A DNA stretch of 64,000 nt. Source: Sphaerobacter sp. GTDB taxonomy: Bacteria; Chloroflexota; Chloroflexia; Thermomicrobiales; Thermomicrobiaceae. The position numbers were made by a program, and so were the translations under genes. This document shows positions 19,826 to 27,675 of the stretch, one piece after another. Where the stretch lies: NCBI GenBank assembly GCA_029961075.1, contig JASBVL010000024.1, positions 25,445-89,444 on the forward strand, written 5' to 3'. Positions within the stretch are counted from its first letter, which is position 1. Each line of letters begins with the position of its first letter. Below the pieces are notes generated by a model. That model worked only from the letters and a program-made list of their open reading frames with translations. It ran no database searches and was not told where the DNA came from.

Positions 19826-19946
19826 GAGTCGATCTCCTCCCCCTCGGTCTCACTGAACCGATCCCGGCGGAGGCGGCGCGGCCGCCTCCGCCTCATACCG
19901 CTTTCGCGCACCGGATTCGCCCCGCGTACCCGGTGCTGTACCCCTA

Positions 19947-20858
19947 TCACCGGACGGCCCGCGGATCGAGCACGTCCCGCAGCCAGTCGCCCAGCAGGTT
20001 GAACCCCAGGACCGCGATCATGATCGCCAAGCCGGGGAAGATCGCCGTCCAGGGGGCGATTTCGACGAAGCGGCGCCCGCCACTGAGCATCGCCCCCCAG
20101 GAGGGGGTCGGCGGCTGCGCGCCCAGCCCCAGGAAGGAGAGCGCCGCCTCGGAGAGGATCGCGAACGAGAGCGCGATGGTGGTCTGCACGATGAGCGGTG
20201 CCGTGACGTTGGGCAGGATGTGGCGGAAGAGCGTGCGCAGCGTCCCGGCACCGATCACCCGACTGGCCTCCACGTACTCGTTGTGCTTGGCCGACAGGAC
20301 CGGCCCACGGACGATGCGCGCGAACGACGGCATGTAGACGATGCCGATCGCGATCATCACGTTGTGGAGCTCGGGCCCGAGAACGGCCAGCAGCGCGAGA
20401 GCCAGCAGGATGTCCGGGAAAGCGAAGACGATGTCGAGCACGCGGCTGATGACCGAATCGACCCAGCCGCCGAAGTACCCCGCCACCAGGCCGAGGAGCC
20501 CGCCGATCACCAGCGCGATGGCCACGGCGATCAGCCCGACCTGGAGGGAGATGCGCGCGCCGTAGATCACCCGGCTCATCACGTCGCGCCCGAACTCGTC
20601 GGTGCCGAACGGGAAGTAGAGGCTCGGGCCATACAGGCGGAAGACGGTCTGCTCGTACGGGTCGTGGGGCGCGATGAGCGGCGCGGCCAGCGCCATCAGC
20701 AGCACCAGCGCCACCAGCAGCAGCCCGATCTTCCCGCTCGTGCTCCGCGCCAGGTGCCGCGCGGCGCGCGCCCAGACCGTGCGCGAGCTGGCCCCGCGCA
20801 GCGCCCCTGGCATCTCTGCCGTATCGCGCAGCGTTATCGACTGCCGGATTTCACCCAT
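19947..20858 (-). CDS. ABC transporter permease, DppC type
   Basis: 303 residues. It has an N-terminal cytoplasmic stretch, a first TM segment (IGLLLVALVLLMALAAPLI) of the OppC-N domain, the loop FGTDEFGRDVMSRVIYGARISLQVG typical of DppC/OppC, and four further TM helices. The EAA-type ATPase-contact loop is EASRVIGAGTLRTLFRHILPN. It pairs with the DppB-type permease encoded upstream to form the inner-membrane channel. Confidence 0.94.
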   Translation of the reverse strand: MGEIRQSITLRDTAEMPGALRGASSRTVWARAARHLARSTSGKIGLLLVALVLLMALAAPLIAPHDPYEQTVFRLYGPSLYFPFGTDEFGRDVMSRVIYGARISLQVGLIAVAIALVIGGLLGLVAGYFGGWVDSVISRVLDIVFAFPDILLALALLAVLGPELHNVMIAIGIVYMPSFARIVRGPVLSAKHNEYVEASRVIGAGTLRTLFRHILPNVTAPLIVQTTIALSFAILSEAALSFLGLGAQPPTPSWGAMLSGGRRFVEIAPWTAIFPGLAIMIAVLGFNLLGDWLRDVLDPRAVR

Positions 20859-20925
20859 CCCTCACCTCGCCGTGGGCAGGCACCGCTGTTGGCGACGGCG
20901 CGCAGCGCCCAGGGTCATACGACGA

Positions 20926-21876
20926 TCACGAGTACCTGATGCGGGGGTCGATGAACGCGTAGAGGAGATCGACCGCCAGGTTGATGAGGACGAACGCCAG
21001 CGTCGTGAAGAGCACGACTCCCTGGATCATCGTGTAGTCGCGCTGCTGGATCGCGTCGATGGCGAGCCGGCCAATGCCGGGCAGGTTGAAGACCTGCTCG
21101 ATGATGATCGCCCCGCCCAGCAGCCGTCCGACCTGGATGCCGACGACCGTGACGACCGGGATCATCGCGTTCTTCAATGCATGGCGGACGATCACCTGGC
21201 GCTCCGCCACCCCCTTGGCGCGCGCCGTCGTCACGTACTCCCGGTTCAGCACCTCCAGCAGCGACGAGCGCGTCATGCGCAGGGTGATCGCGGCCAGGGC
21301 GGCGCCGAGCGCGATGCCGGGCAGGATGAAGATCTGGATGTTCCGCCACGGGTCGACCGAGAACGGGACGTAGTTCGCCGCCGGGAACCAGCCCAGGTAG
21401 CGCGAGGTGAGGAGGATCAGCAGCGTCCCAAGCCAGAAGTTCGGCACCGAGAGGCCCAGCAGGCCAAGGACCTGGACGCCCGCTTCCGTCCGCGTGCCCG
21501 CCTTGAGGGCGGCGATGATGCCCATCGGGATCGCGATGAGCAGCGCGAAGACGAGCGAGAAGAGCGTGAGCTCGATGGTGGTGGGGAGCCGTCCGAGGAT
21601 CTCCCCGAGCACCGGCTTGCCGGTGCGCAGGGAGTGGCCGAGGTCGCCGCGCACGACGTCGCTGGCCCACTGGAGGTACTGCACGTAGATCGGCTGATCG
21701 AGGCCGAAGAGGCGGCGCAACTCGGCGGCTCGCTCGCCCCCCATCGCCACCTCGTTGCCGAGGATGAGGTCCACCACATCGCCCGGGATAAGCCGGATCA
21801 GGGCGAAGGTGACCATCGAGATTCCGAGCAACACCGGAATCAACGACACTAATCGCCGGAGCACGTATCTCAGCAT
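20926..21876 (-). CDS. ABC transporter permease, DppB type
   Basis: 316 residues beginning MLRYVLRRLVSLIPVLLGIS, the classic DppB first helix, then FGLDQPIYVQYLQW and the EAA loop TTARAKGVAERQVIVRHALKNA. The reading frame is open for another 190 codons upstream, but the ATG at 21876 is the family start. First gene of the operon dppB-dppC-SBP on the minus strand; the promoter candidate at 21992-22020 is divergent from that of the amidohydrolase at 22253, suggesting shared control. Confidence 0.94.
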   Translation of the reverse strand: MLRYVLRRLVSLIPVLLGISMVTFALIRLIPGDVVDLILGNEVAMGGERAAELRRLFGLDQPIYVQYLQWASDVVRGDLGHSLRTGKPVLGEILGRLPTTIELTLFSLVFALLIAIPMGIIAALKAGTRTEAGVQVLGLLGLSVPNFWLGTLLILLTSRYLGWFPAANYVPFSVDPWRNIQIFILPGIALGAALAAITLRMTRSSLLEVLNREYVTTARAKGVAERQVIVRHALKNAMIPVVTVVGIQVGRLLGGAIIIEQVFNLPGIGRLAIDAIQQRDYTMIQGVVLFTTLAFVLINLAVDLLYAFIDPRIRYS

Positions 21877-21991
21877 TGCCGCCCCACCCGTACGCCGCAA
21901 AAGCCGGGGCGCCTGGATCGCCTGCGGTGAGGAGGCGCCGAACGACCCGCTGCCTCGTGAGTGACTCGGAAGTTCCGCTTCCCGGGCAGGG

Positions 21992-22020
21992 ATACTAGCA
22001 CGCCTCGCCTCGATCGGCAA
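21992..22020 (-). promoter_or_regulatory. Candidate promoter of the ABC importer operon
   Basis: Minus strand TTGCCG (22015-22020), 17-bp spacer, TAGTAT (21992-21997), about 115 nt upstream of the DppB start. Confidence 0.5.
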
Positions 22021-22120
22021 CCGTGCGGACCACCAGCCGCCGCCATCGGCAGCCCCCTCGCCGGGCGAGCGGCGCGCCGCTGCGGCCCTGCCGTCGCCCC
22101 GCGTCGGGCGGCGAGGACGC

Positions 22121-22149
22121 TTGCGACACGGTGGGCACCGCCCTATGAT
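22121..22149 (+). promoter_or_regulatory. Candidate promoter of the YtcJ-like amidohydrolase
   Basis: TTGCGA (22121-22126), exactly 17 bp, TATGAT (22144-22149), about 100 nt before the ATG at 22253. It is the best sigma-70-like pair in this divergent region. Confidence 0.55.
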
Positions 22150-22252
22150 GCAGCGGGGGCCACTGGTTCGACCGTCGGGATGCGCGGATGGGTGGCAGAA
22201 CCCGGCCGTCGGCCCTCTGCCTCTTGGCGGAGTCGCAACGAGGGGAGTACGC

Positions 22253-23848
22253 ATGGCAGCGGATGTCGTGTTCCTGAACGGGCGAGTGCTGACGATGGAT
22301 CCGGCGCAGCCACGGGCGAGCGCCGTCGCCGTGCTCGGGAACCGGATCGTGGCCGTGGGGGACGACGCAACCGTCCGCGCGGAGGCACGTACCAACACGC
22401 GCGTGATCGACCTCGGGGGCCGCACCCTGTTGCCGGGGCTGAACGACAACCACTGCCACCCGATGTACTACGGGTTCAACCTGGCCAAGGTCGACGCCAG
22501 CCCCCGGTCGACGCCGACGCTGGACACCCTGCTGGAGCGCTACGCCGAGGCCGCCGCGACGCGGCCGGCCGGGAGCTGGATCCAGGGATGGGGCTACGAC
22601 GATACGCGGCTCGACGTCCAGCGCCACCCGACCCGGTGGGACCTCGACCGCGTGACGCCGAACCACCCGGCCATCCTGACACGCACCTGCGGCCACATGT
22701 CGGTCGTCAACAGCGTTGCCCTGCGCATGGCTGGCATCACCGCTGAGACGCCGGATCCGCCCGGCGGGCGCATCGTCCGCGACGAGCACGGCGAGCCCAC
22801 CGGCCTGCTCCAGGAGCACGCCCAGGACCTCGTGCGCCGGCTCATCCCCCCGCCGACGGTCGAGGACATCAAGCAGGCCCTCGTCGCGGCCGGCGAGCGG
22901 TTCCTGCGCATGGGGATCACCAGCGTCGGCGAGGCTGGTCTGCGCAAGCCGGAGGAACTGGCCGCGTACCAGGAGCTCCGGCGCGAGGGGCGGCTGCCGG
23001 TCCGCGTCTACCTGATGATGATCATCGACGAGACGTTCGACGCCATGGAGCGCCTCGGGGTGCGGACCGGCTTCGGCGACGAGTGGCTGCGCATCGGCCC
23101 GGCCAAGCTGCTGCAGGACGGCAGCGGCGGGGGCCGCACCGCTCTCATGAGCTACCCATACCCCGACCAGCCGGACAACTACGGCATCGCCGTCTACTCG
23201 CAGGAGTACCTGGACGAGGCGTTCCGGCGGGCCGCGGCCGCCGGCTTCCAGGGTGCGGCCCACGCCATCGGCGACCGCGCCATCGACATGGTCTTGACCG
23301 CCTTCGAGCGGGCGCTGGCGGCGCACCCGCAGGCGGATCCCCGCTGGCGCATCGAGCACTGCGGCCTGCTGCGGCCGGACCTGCTCGAGCGCATGCGCCG
23401 GTTGAACGTGATCGCGGTGCCGCAGCCGTCCTTCGTCTACTATCTGGGTGACTCCTACATTCGGAACTTCACCCCAGAGGCCCTGTCGCTGGCCTACCCG
23501 GCGCGCACCTGGTTCGACATGGGCATCGTCGCCGTCGGGAGCTCCGACGCGCCGGTGGTACCGCCGGACCCCTGGGTGAACGTGCGGTCCGCCGTCACCC
23601 GGCTGACCCAGGATGGCAAGGAGATGGGCGTCGTCCAGGCGGTGACGATCGACGAGGCGCTCCAGATGTTCACCATCAACGGCGCCTACGCCTCCTTCGA
23701 GGAGCGCATCAAGGGGAGCATCACCCCGGGCAAGCTCGCCGACCTGATCGTGGTCGACCGCGACCCGCACGATGTCGCGGCAGAGGAGTTGCACACGATC
23801 CAGAACGACATGACGATGATCGACGGGCGAATCGTCTACGAGCGGTAG
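22253..23848 (+). CDS. YtcJ-like amidohydrolase (Amidohydro_3 family)
   Basis: 531 residues from the ATG at 22253 (AGGGGAG upstream; the frame is open from 22121 but lacks support). The first metal motif is GLNDNHCHPMYYG, and the later ligands sit in GAAHAIGDRAID, WRIEHCGLL and VGSSDAPVVPPDPW. The closing segment GSITPGKLADLIVVDRDP is standard for the family. These cytoplasmic enzymes hydrolyse amide-type bonds of many compounds, so substrate is open. The divergent ABC importer may bring in the substrate, which is inference from position. Confidence 0.9.
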   Translation: MAADVVFLNGRVLTMDPAQPRASAVAVLGNRIVAVGDDATVRAEARTNTRVIDLGGRTLLPGLNDNHCHPMYYGFNLAKVDASPRSTPTLDTLLERYAEAAATRPAGSWIQGWGYDDTRLDVQRHPTRWDLDRVTPNHPAILTRTCGHMSVVNSVALRMAGITAETPDPPGGRIVRDEHGEPTGLLQEHAQDLVRRLIPPPTVEDIKQALVAAGERFLRMGITSVGEAGLRKPEELAAYQELRREGRLPVRVYLMMIIDETFDAMERLGVRTGFGDEWLRIGPAKLLQDGSGGGRTALMSYPYPDQPDNYGIAVYSQEYLDEAFRRAAAAGFQGAAHAIGDRAIDMVLTAFERALAAHPQADPRWRIEHCGLLRPDLLERMRRLNVIAVPQPSFVYYLGDSYIRNFTPEALSLAYPARTWFDMGIVAVGSSDAPVVPPDPWVNVRSAVTRLTQDGKEMGVVQAVTIDEALQMFTINGAYASFEERIKGSITPGKLADLIVVDRDPHDVAAEELHTIQNDMTMIDGRIVYER

Positions 23849-23905
23849 CGCCACGCGGCCGTCTAAGCAGAGCTCGGCGCGACCGCAATGAAGGGAGGGA
23901 AGTCC

Positions 23906-24598
23906 ATGCTCACGATTCGTTTTCTCGGCCACGCGGCGTTCGCCCTCGAGGCGGACGGGAAGCAGGTGCTGGTGGATCCCTTCCTGACCGGGAACCCGAC
24001 CGCGGCCGCCAGCGCCGAGGAGGTCAACCCGACCGCGATCCTGCTCACCCACGCTCACAACGACCACGTGGGCGACGCCGTCGCCATCGCGCGGCGCACC
24101 GGCGCGACCATCTTCGCCACGCATGAGCTGGCGACCTACCTGGGCCAGCAGGGCGCGAACGCCGTCGGGGCCAACCACGGCGGCACCGTGGCCTTCGACG
24201 GCGGCACGGCCAAGTTCGTCCCCGCCTGGCACACGTCGTCCTACCTCGAGGGGGAGACCTTCGTCGCCCCCGGCGTCCCGGCCGGCTTCGTCGTGCGCTT
24301 CGGGGGCCAGACGGTGTACTTCGCGGGCGATACCTGCCTGTTCGGGGACATGGCGCTCATCGGCGAGGAGGGGCTCGACATCGCGGTCCTCCCCATCGGC
24401 GACCACTTCACCATGGGGCCGCGCGACGCGGTCCGCGCCGTCACCCTGCTGAAGCCGAAGGTCGTGATCCCGTGCCACTACAACACCTTCCCACCCATCC
24501 AGCAGGACGCTGAGGCGTTCAAGCAGGAGGTGGAGCAGCAGACCGCGGCACGCTGCGTGGTACTCGAGCCGGGGGAGCAGTTCCAAGCGGGCTCGTGA
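23906..24598 (+). CDS. UPF0173 metal-dependent hydrolase (metallo-beta-lactamase fold)
   Basis: 230 residues. MLTIRFLGHAAFALE, the metal motif THAHNDHVGD (His49, His51, Asp53, His54), FAGDTCLFGDM and IPCHYNTFPPI match UPF0173 proteins, whose physiological substrate is unknown. An ATG at 23888 is in frame, but GGGAGGGAAG lies between it and 23906, so the second ATG is preferred. It is co-directional with the flanking genes, 57 bp after the amidohydrolase and 12 bp before the dehydrogenase, suggesting one operon. Confidence 0.9.
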   Translation: MLTIRFLGHAAFALEADGKQVLVDPFLTGNPTAAASAEEVNPTAILLTHAHNDHVGDAVAIARRTGATIFATHELATYLGQQGANAVGANHGGTVAFDGGTAKFVPAWHTSSYLEGETFVAPGVPAGFVVRFGGQTVYFAGDTCLFGDMALIGEEGLDIAVLPIGDHFTMGPRDAVRAVTLLKPKVVIPCHYNTFPPIQQDAEAFKQEVEQQTAARCVVLEPGEQFQAGS

Positions 24599-24610
24599 GA
24601 GGGCACATCC

Positions 24611-25555
24611 ATGGAACGGGCGGGGCAGCCGCGCATTCTCGTCTGCGATTTGATCGACGACGGCGCCCTCGCCCTCCTGCGACGGGAGGCGCGCGTCGAC
24701 CTCCGCACCGGGCTCGACCCGGCTGAGCTGGTCGACCTCGTCGAGGGCTATGACGGCCTGGTGGTGCGCGGTACCACCCGCGTCACCAGCGAGGTCCTCG
24801 AAGCCGGTACCTCCCTGCGCGGCGTGGCCCGCGTCGGCTTCTCCGTGGACAACATCGATGTGGCGGCCGCGACCGAGCGCGGGATCCGGGTGGTGCACTC
24901 TCCCGGGGCGCGGACCGAGGCGGTGGCAGAGTTGACCCTCGGCCTAATGCTCGCTGTCCTCCGCGGGATCCCGGCGGCGGACCGCTCGCTGAAGGCGGGG
25001 CGCTGGGAGCGACGCGCCTTCAGCGGCCGCCAACTCGCCGGCAAGACGGTCGGCGTGGTCGGGTACGGCCGGGTCGGGCGCGAGGTTGCCCGCCTTGCCC
25101 GTGCCTGCCGCGCCACCGTCAAGGCCTACACGCGCACGCCGCGGCCGCTGGAGCACGCGCGGCAGGTGGCCTTTCAGGAACTCCTGGCGGACAGCGACGT
25201 CGTCACGCTCCACGCGACGCTGACGCCCGACACCCACCGGCTGATCGACGCGGACGCGATCGCGCGGATGAAGGACGGCGTGGTGATCATCAATACCGCC
25301 GCCGGCGGGCTGATCGACGAGGCGGCCCTGCTGGCCGCCCTCGAGCGTGGTAAGGTAGCAGGGGCCGGCCTCGACGTCTTCGCTGCGGAGCCGCCGGTCA
25401 ACCGGGCGCTCGTCGAGCACCCGCGGGTCGTCTGCACCCCGCACATCGGCGGCCGGACGGTCGAGGCGGACCAGGCGGTGAGCTTGCTGGCGATCCAGGG
25501 TCTGCTCGCAATCCTGCGGGGCGAGCAGCCCGAGAACGTCGTCAACCCGCAGTAG
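24611..25555 (+). CDS. D-3-phosphoglycerate/2-hydroxyacid dehydrogenase-like protein lacking the catalytic Arg
   Basis: 314 residues with the two-domain D-2-hydroxyacid dehydrogenase fold: VDNIDVAAATERGI, the NAD-binding GYGRVGREVA, and the end CTPHIGGRTVEADQ. The active-site Glu (about 260) and His (about 278) are present. However, the motif normally reading NTARGG is NTAAGG, so Ala231 stands where the substrate-binding Arg is expected, and the usual GxGxDNID reads GFSVDNID. The DNA is clear at that codon (GCC). It may have an altered substrate or be inactive as a dehydrogenase. The SerA C-terminal ACT domain is absent. Confidence 0.85.
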   Translation: MERAGQPRILVCDLIDDGALALLRREARVDLRTGLDPAELVDLVEGYDGLVVRGTTRVTSEVLEAGTSLRGVARVGFSVDNIDVAAATERGIRVVHSPGARTEAVAELTLGLMLAVLRGIPAADRSLKAGRWERRAFSGRQLAGKTVGVVGYGRVGREVARLARACRATVKAYTRTPRPLEHARQVAFQELLADSDVVTLHATLTPDTHRLIDADAIARMKDGVVIINTAAGGLIDEAALLAALERGKVAGAGLDVFAAEPPVNRALVEHPRVVCTPHIGGRTVEADQAVSLLAIQGLLAILRGEQPENVVNPQ

Positions 25556-25602
25556 TGCCGCTACCGATGCACGAACGCGCGGCCCAAGCGAGAGTATCCC
25601 CG

Positions 25603-25986
25603 ATGGCGGACTCGAAGGACACCCGCAGCAGCCAAGCGCTCGACCGGGCAACCGTCACGGCCGAGATGACGCGCACGGCGTTCCTGCGCAAGGTGGTGTC
25701 GCACCTCCCACCCGATGCGGCGCTGGAGGACGCCATCGCGTTCTTCCGTGCCCGCGGCTACCGGGCCGGACGCACCGGGCGTCCAAACCAGATCTACGTC
25801 ATGGGCGGGCGCGAGGGAATCCTCCCCCGCGTCACCGCCGAGATCCTGGCGCAGGGGAACGTGGGCAAGGCGAAGACGACGCTGCTGACCATCAGCGGCT
25901 TCGGCGAGCAACTCCGCACCCACCTGCAGGCCTACGCCGAGCACGTGCGCGAGCAGCGCCAGGCCGCCCGCCAGCGCAACACCTGA
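25603..25986 (+). CDS. Hypothetical protein of 127 residues
   Basis: I do not recognise this family. The frame runs from a GTG overlapping the previous stop (25555) with further ATGs at 25567 and 25603; none has a strong Shine-Dalgarno site, and 25603 (MADSKDT) is chosen as a compromise. The central part FLRKVVSHLPPDAALEDAIA and GILPRVTAEILAQGN looks like a compact helical domain, and the C-terminus is a charged helix ending in REQRQAARQRNT. Co-directional with the dehydrogenase gene, so probably co-transcribed. Confidence 0.5.
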   Translation: MADSKDTRSSQALDRATVTAEMTRTAFLRKVVSHLPPDAALEDAIAFFRARGYRAGRTGRPNQIYVMGGREGILPRVTAEILAQGNVGKAKTTLLTISGFGEQLRTHLQAYAEHVREQRQAARQRNT

Positions 25987-25988
25987 TC

Positions 25989-26063
25989 GGGAGCGCCGGC
26001 ATCTTGCCGGCTTCCGGCCTGCCTCGGGCGCACGACGGGGCCGGCAGGATGCCGGCCGCTCCT
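25989..26063. repeat. Inverted GGAGCGCCGGC element
   Basis: GGAGCGCCGGCATCTTGCCGG at the left and CCGGCAGGATGCCGGCCGCTCC at the right form an imperfect inverted repeat of about 75 bp between two convergent genes; it may also serve as terminator. The same core is seen at 7432, 38411 and 60028. Confidence 0.55.
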
Positions 26064-26088
26064 GACGGGTGACGGGTTACGGGTGACG
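26064..26088. repeat. Heptamer array (GACGGGT)n at the GH57 stop codon
   Basis: GACGGGT GACGGGT TACGGGT GACG: three 7-bp units with one change, directly adjoining the stop of the minus-strand gene at 26090. Confidence 0.6.
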
Positions 26089-26089
26089 C

Positions 26090-27472
26090 CTAATCACCCG
26101 CCGCCGCGTACAGCTCGGCCGCCGAGCGCGCCGACTTCCAGCCGACCACCCCGGCGAGGTCGCGGGTGAGGTCGCCGGTGACATCGGTGCCGCACAGCGC
26201 GTCGATCAACCGGGCGGCGTGGAGGGCGGAGCGCACCCCATAGGCCGCCTCGAGCCGCGTCAGATCCTCCCAGTAGAACGCGCAGCTCGCGTACATCGCC
26301 AGGCGGCTCTGCTGGGCCCGCATCAGGCCCGCGATCGTCTCGGCCTCCGGTCCCACGGACGGCAGCCCCTGCTCCGCCAGCCACGTCGCCAGGTCCGTCG
26401 CGCCGATGACGACGTCGACGTAGCGGTCGCGCAGCGCCCAGACGTCCGGCACCAGCGGCGCCGCGCGCTCCTCCGTGAGCGCGTCGATCCGCTCGGCCAG
26501 CGCGTCGAAGGCGGCCCGCAGCGCCGCCTTCCAGGCGCCCCCGCCCGGCGTGCAGGGACAGTCGCCCCGCCAGCGCAGCAGCTCGTGCGGGCACCCCCAG
26601 GAGCTCCGCTCGCGGATGGCGACCTCTCCCCGGGGTGGATTGAGCGCCAGGAAGTGCTCGAGCGACACCGGCTCGATGCCGAACTCCCCCGCGCGGACAT
26701 GGAGCAGGTCGCGCAGGAAGAGGTCCTTGAAGGGGTGGTGGTGCCCGTAGACCTCACCGTCGCTGGCGATCAACACCAGCGGGTCGCCGAGCCCGGCCGG
26801 CACGTCGACGAAGCGCGGCCGAACGAAGCGGTCGACGAAGGCCGGTGCGGAGTGGGTCGCGCCGGGGTCGAACGACACCGTGCCCGACAGCGGCCCCTCA
26901 TAGAACACCACCGTGAACGTCCGGCCGCTCGGCAGCGCCACCCGGTAGGGGAAGCGCGTGTCGACCGGCTCGGCCGCCTGCTCCGGGCTCAAGATGGTGA
27001 AGCGCAGCCCGGCCTCGGCGCAGGACTCCAGCGTAGCCAGGTCGACGGCCGTCTCCGGGAGCCAGATCCCGACCGGTTGCCGGCCGAAGGTGTGCGCGAA
27101 CCAGCGGATTCCCCAGCGCAGCTCGGTGCGGCGGTCACGCTCGGACGCGAGCGGCAGGACCGTGTGGTGGAAACTCTGCATGAGCGCGTTGCCGTGCCCT
27201 GTGCGGCGCACCGCGGCGCGATCGGCCTCCGCGATCCGCCGCAGGACCTCGGGGTGATGGCGCGCCATCCACAGCCCGAGGGTCGGCCCGAGATCGAAGC
27301 TCATGCGCTCGAAGTTGCCGTGCTCGGCGTTCGGGCGGTAGCACTCGGCCAGGATCTTCTCGTTGAAGTCGTGGAAGGGCTCGGCACCCGGCTCGCGTGG
27401 GACCAGCCCGGTCGCCGGATCCTCGCGCGGCGGCTGGTAGAAATGCCCATGGACGGATAGATAGGCGCGCAT
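26090..27472 (-). CDS. Glycoside hydrolase family 57 protein
   Basis: 460 residues starting MRAYLSVHGHFYQPPREDP, the family 57 opening with its conserved HGHFYQPPRE. The catalytic nucleophile region is GIWLPETAVD (Glu) and the acid/base region is ASDGEVYGHHHPFKD (Asp). The middle section corresponds to the GH57 core; the C-terminal part (WGCPHELLRWRGDCPC onward) is the DUF3536-type extension. GH57 enzymes act on alpha-glucans (amylopullulanase, branching enzyme, 4-alpha-glucanotransferase). No signal peptide, so it probably acts on internal glycogen-like polymer. No other glycogen gene is nearby. Confidence 0.88.
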   Translation of the reverse strand: MRAYLSVHGHFYQPPREDPATGLVPREPGAEPFHDFNEKILAECYRPNAEHGNFERMSFDLGPTLGLWMARHHPEVLRRIAEADRAAVRRTGHGNALMQSFHHTVLPLASERDRRTELRWGIRWFAHTFGRQPVGIWLPETAVDLATLESCAEAGLRFTILSPEQAAEPVDTRFPYRVALPSGRTFTVVFYEGPLSGTVSFDPGATHSAPAFVDRFVRPRFVDVPAGLGDPLVLIASDGEVYGHHHPFKDLFLRDLLHVRAGEFGIEPVSLEHFLALNPPRGEVAIRERSSWGCPHELLRWRGDCPCTPGGGAWKAALRAAFDALAERIDALTEERAAPLVPDVWALRDRYVDVVIGATDLATWLAEQGLPSVGPEAETIAGLMRAQQSRLAMYASCAFYWEDLTRLEAAYGVRSALHAARLIDALCGTDVTGDLTRDLAGVVGWKSARSAAELYAAAGD

Positions 27473-27675
27473 CGCTCCACGTTCCTTGGCGTCCCCCGTC
27501 GGGCAGTACCTCGCACCGCCCGCAGCCCCGTGGCTGATCTAAGTGTACCTGGAGGGGTCAGGGGCCAGCCGTCGCCGTGTCCCCGCGCTCGCGCCGAAGC
27601 AGGCACGGGGCATGCCAGGCGGGCACGCTGGTCGCCGCGCGCCACTGCCGGGCACCCTGGCCCCGTGCCCGCCGA

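Noticed and set aside
21995..24898. 967-codon minus-strand frame
   Set aside because: Antisense of the YtcJ-like amidohydrolase, UPF0173 and dehydrogenase genes, which all have clear families, motifs and ribosome binding sites.
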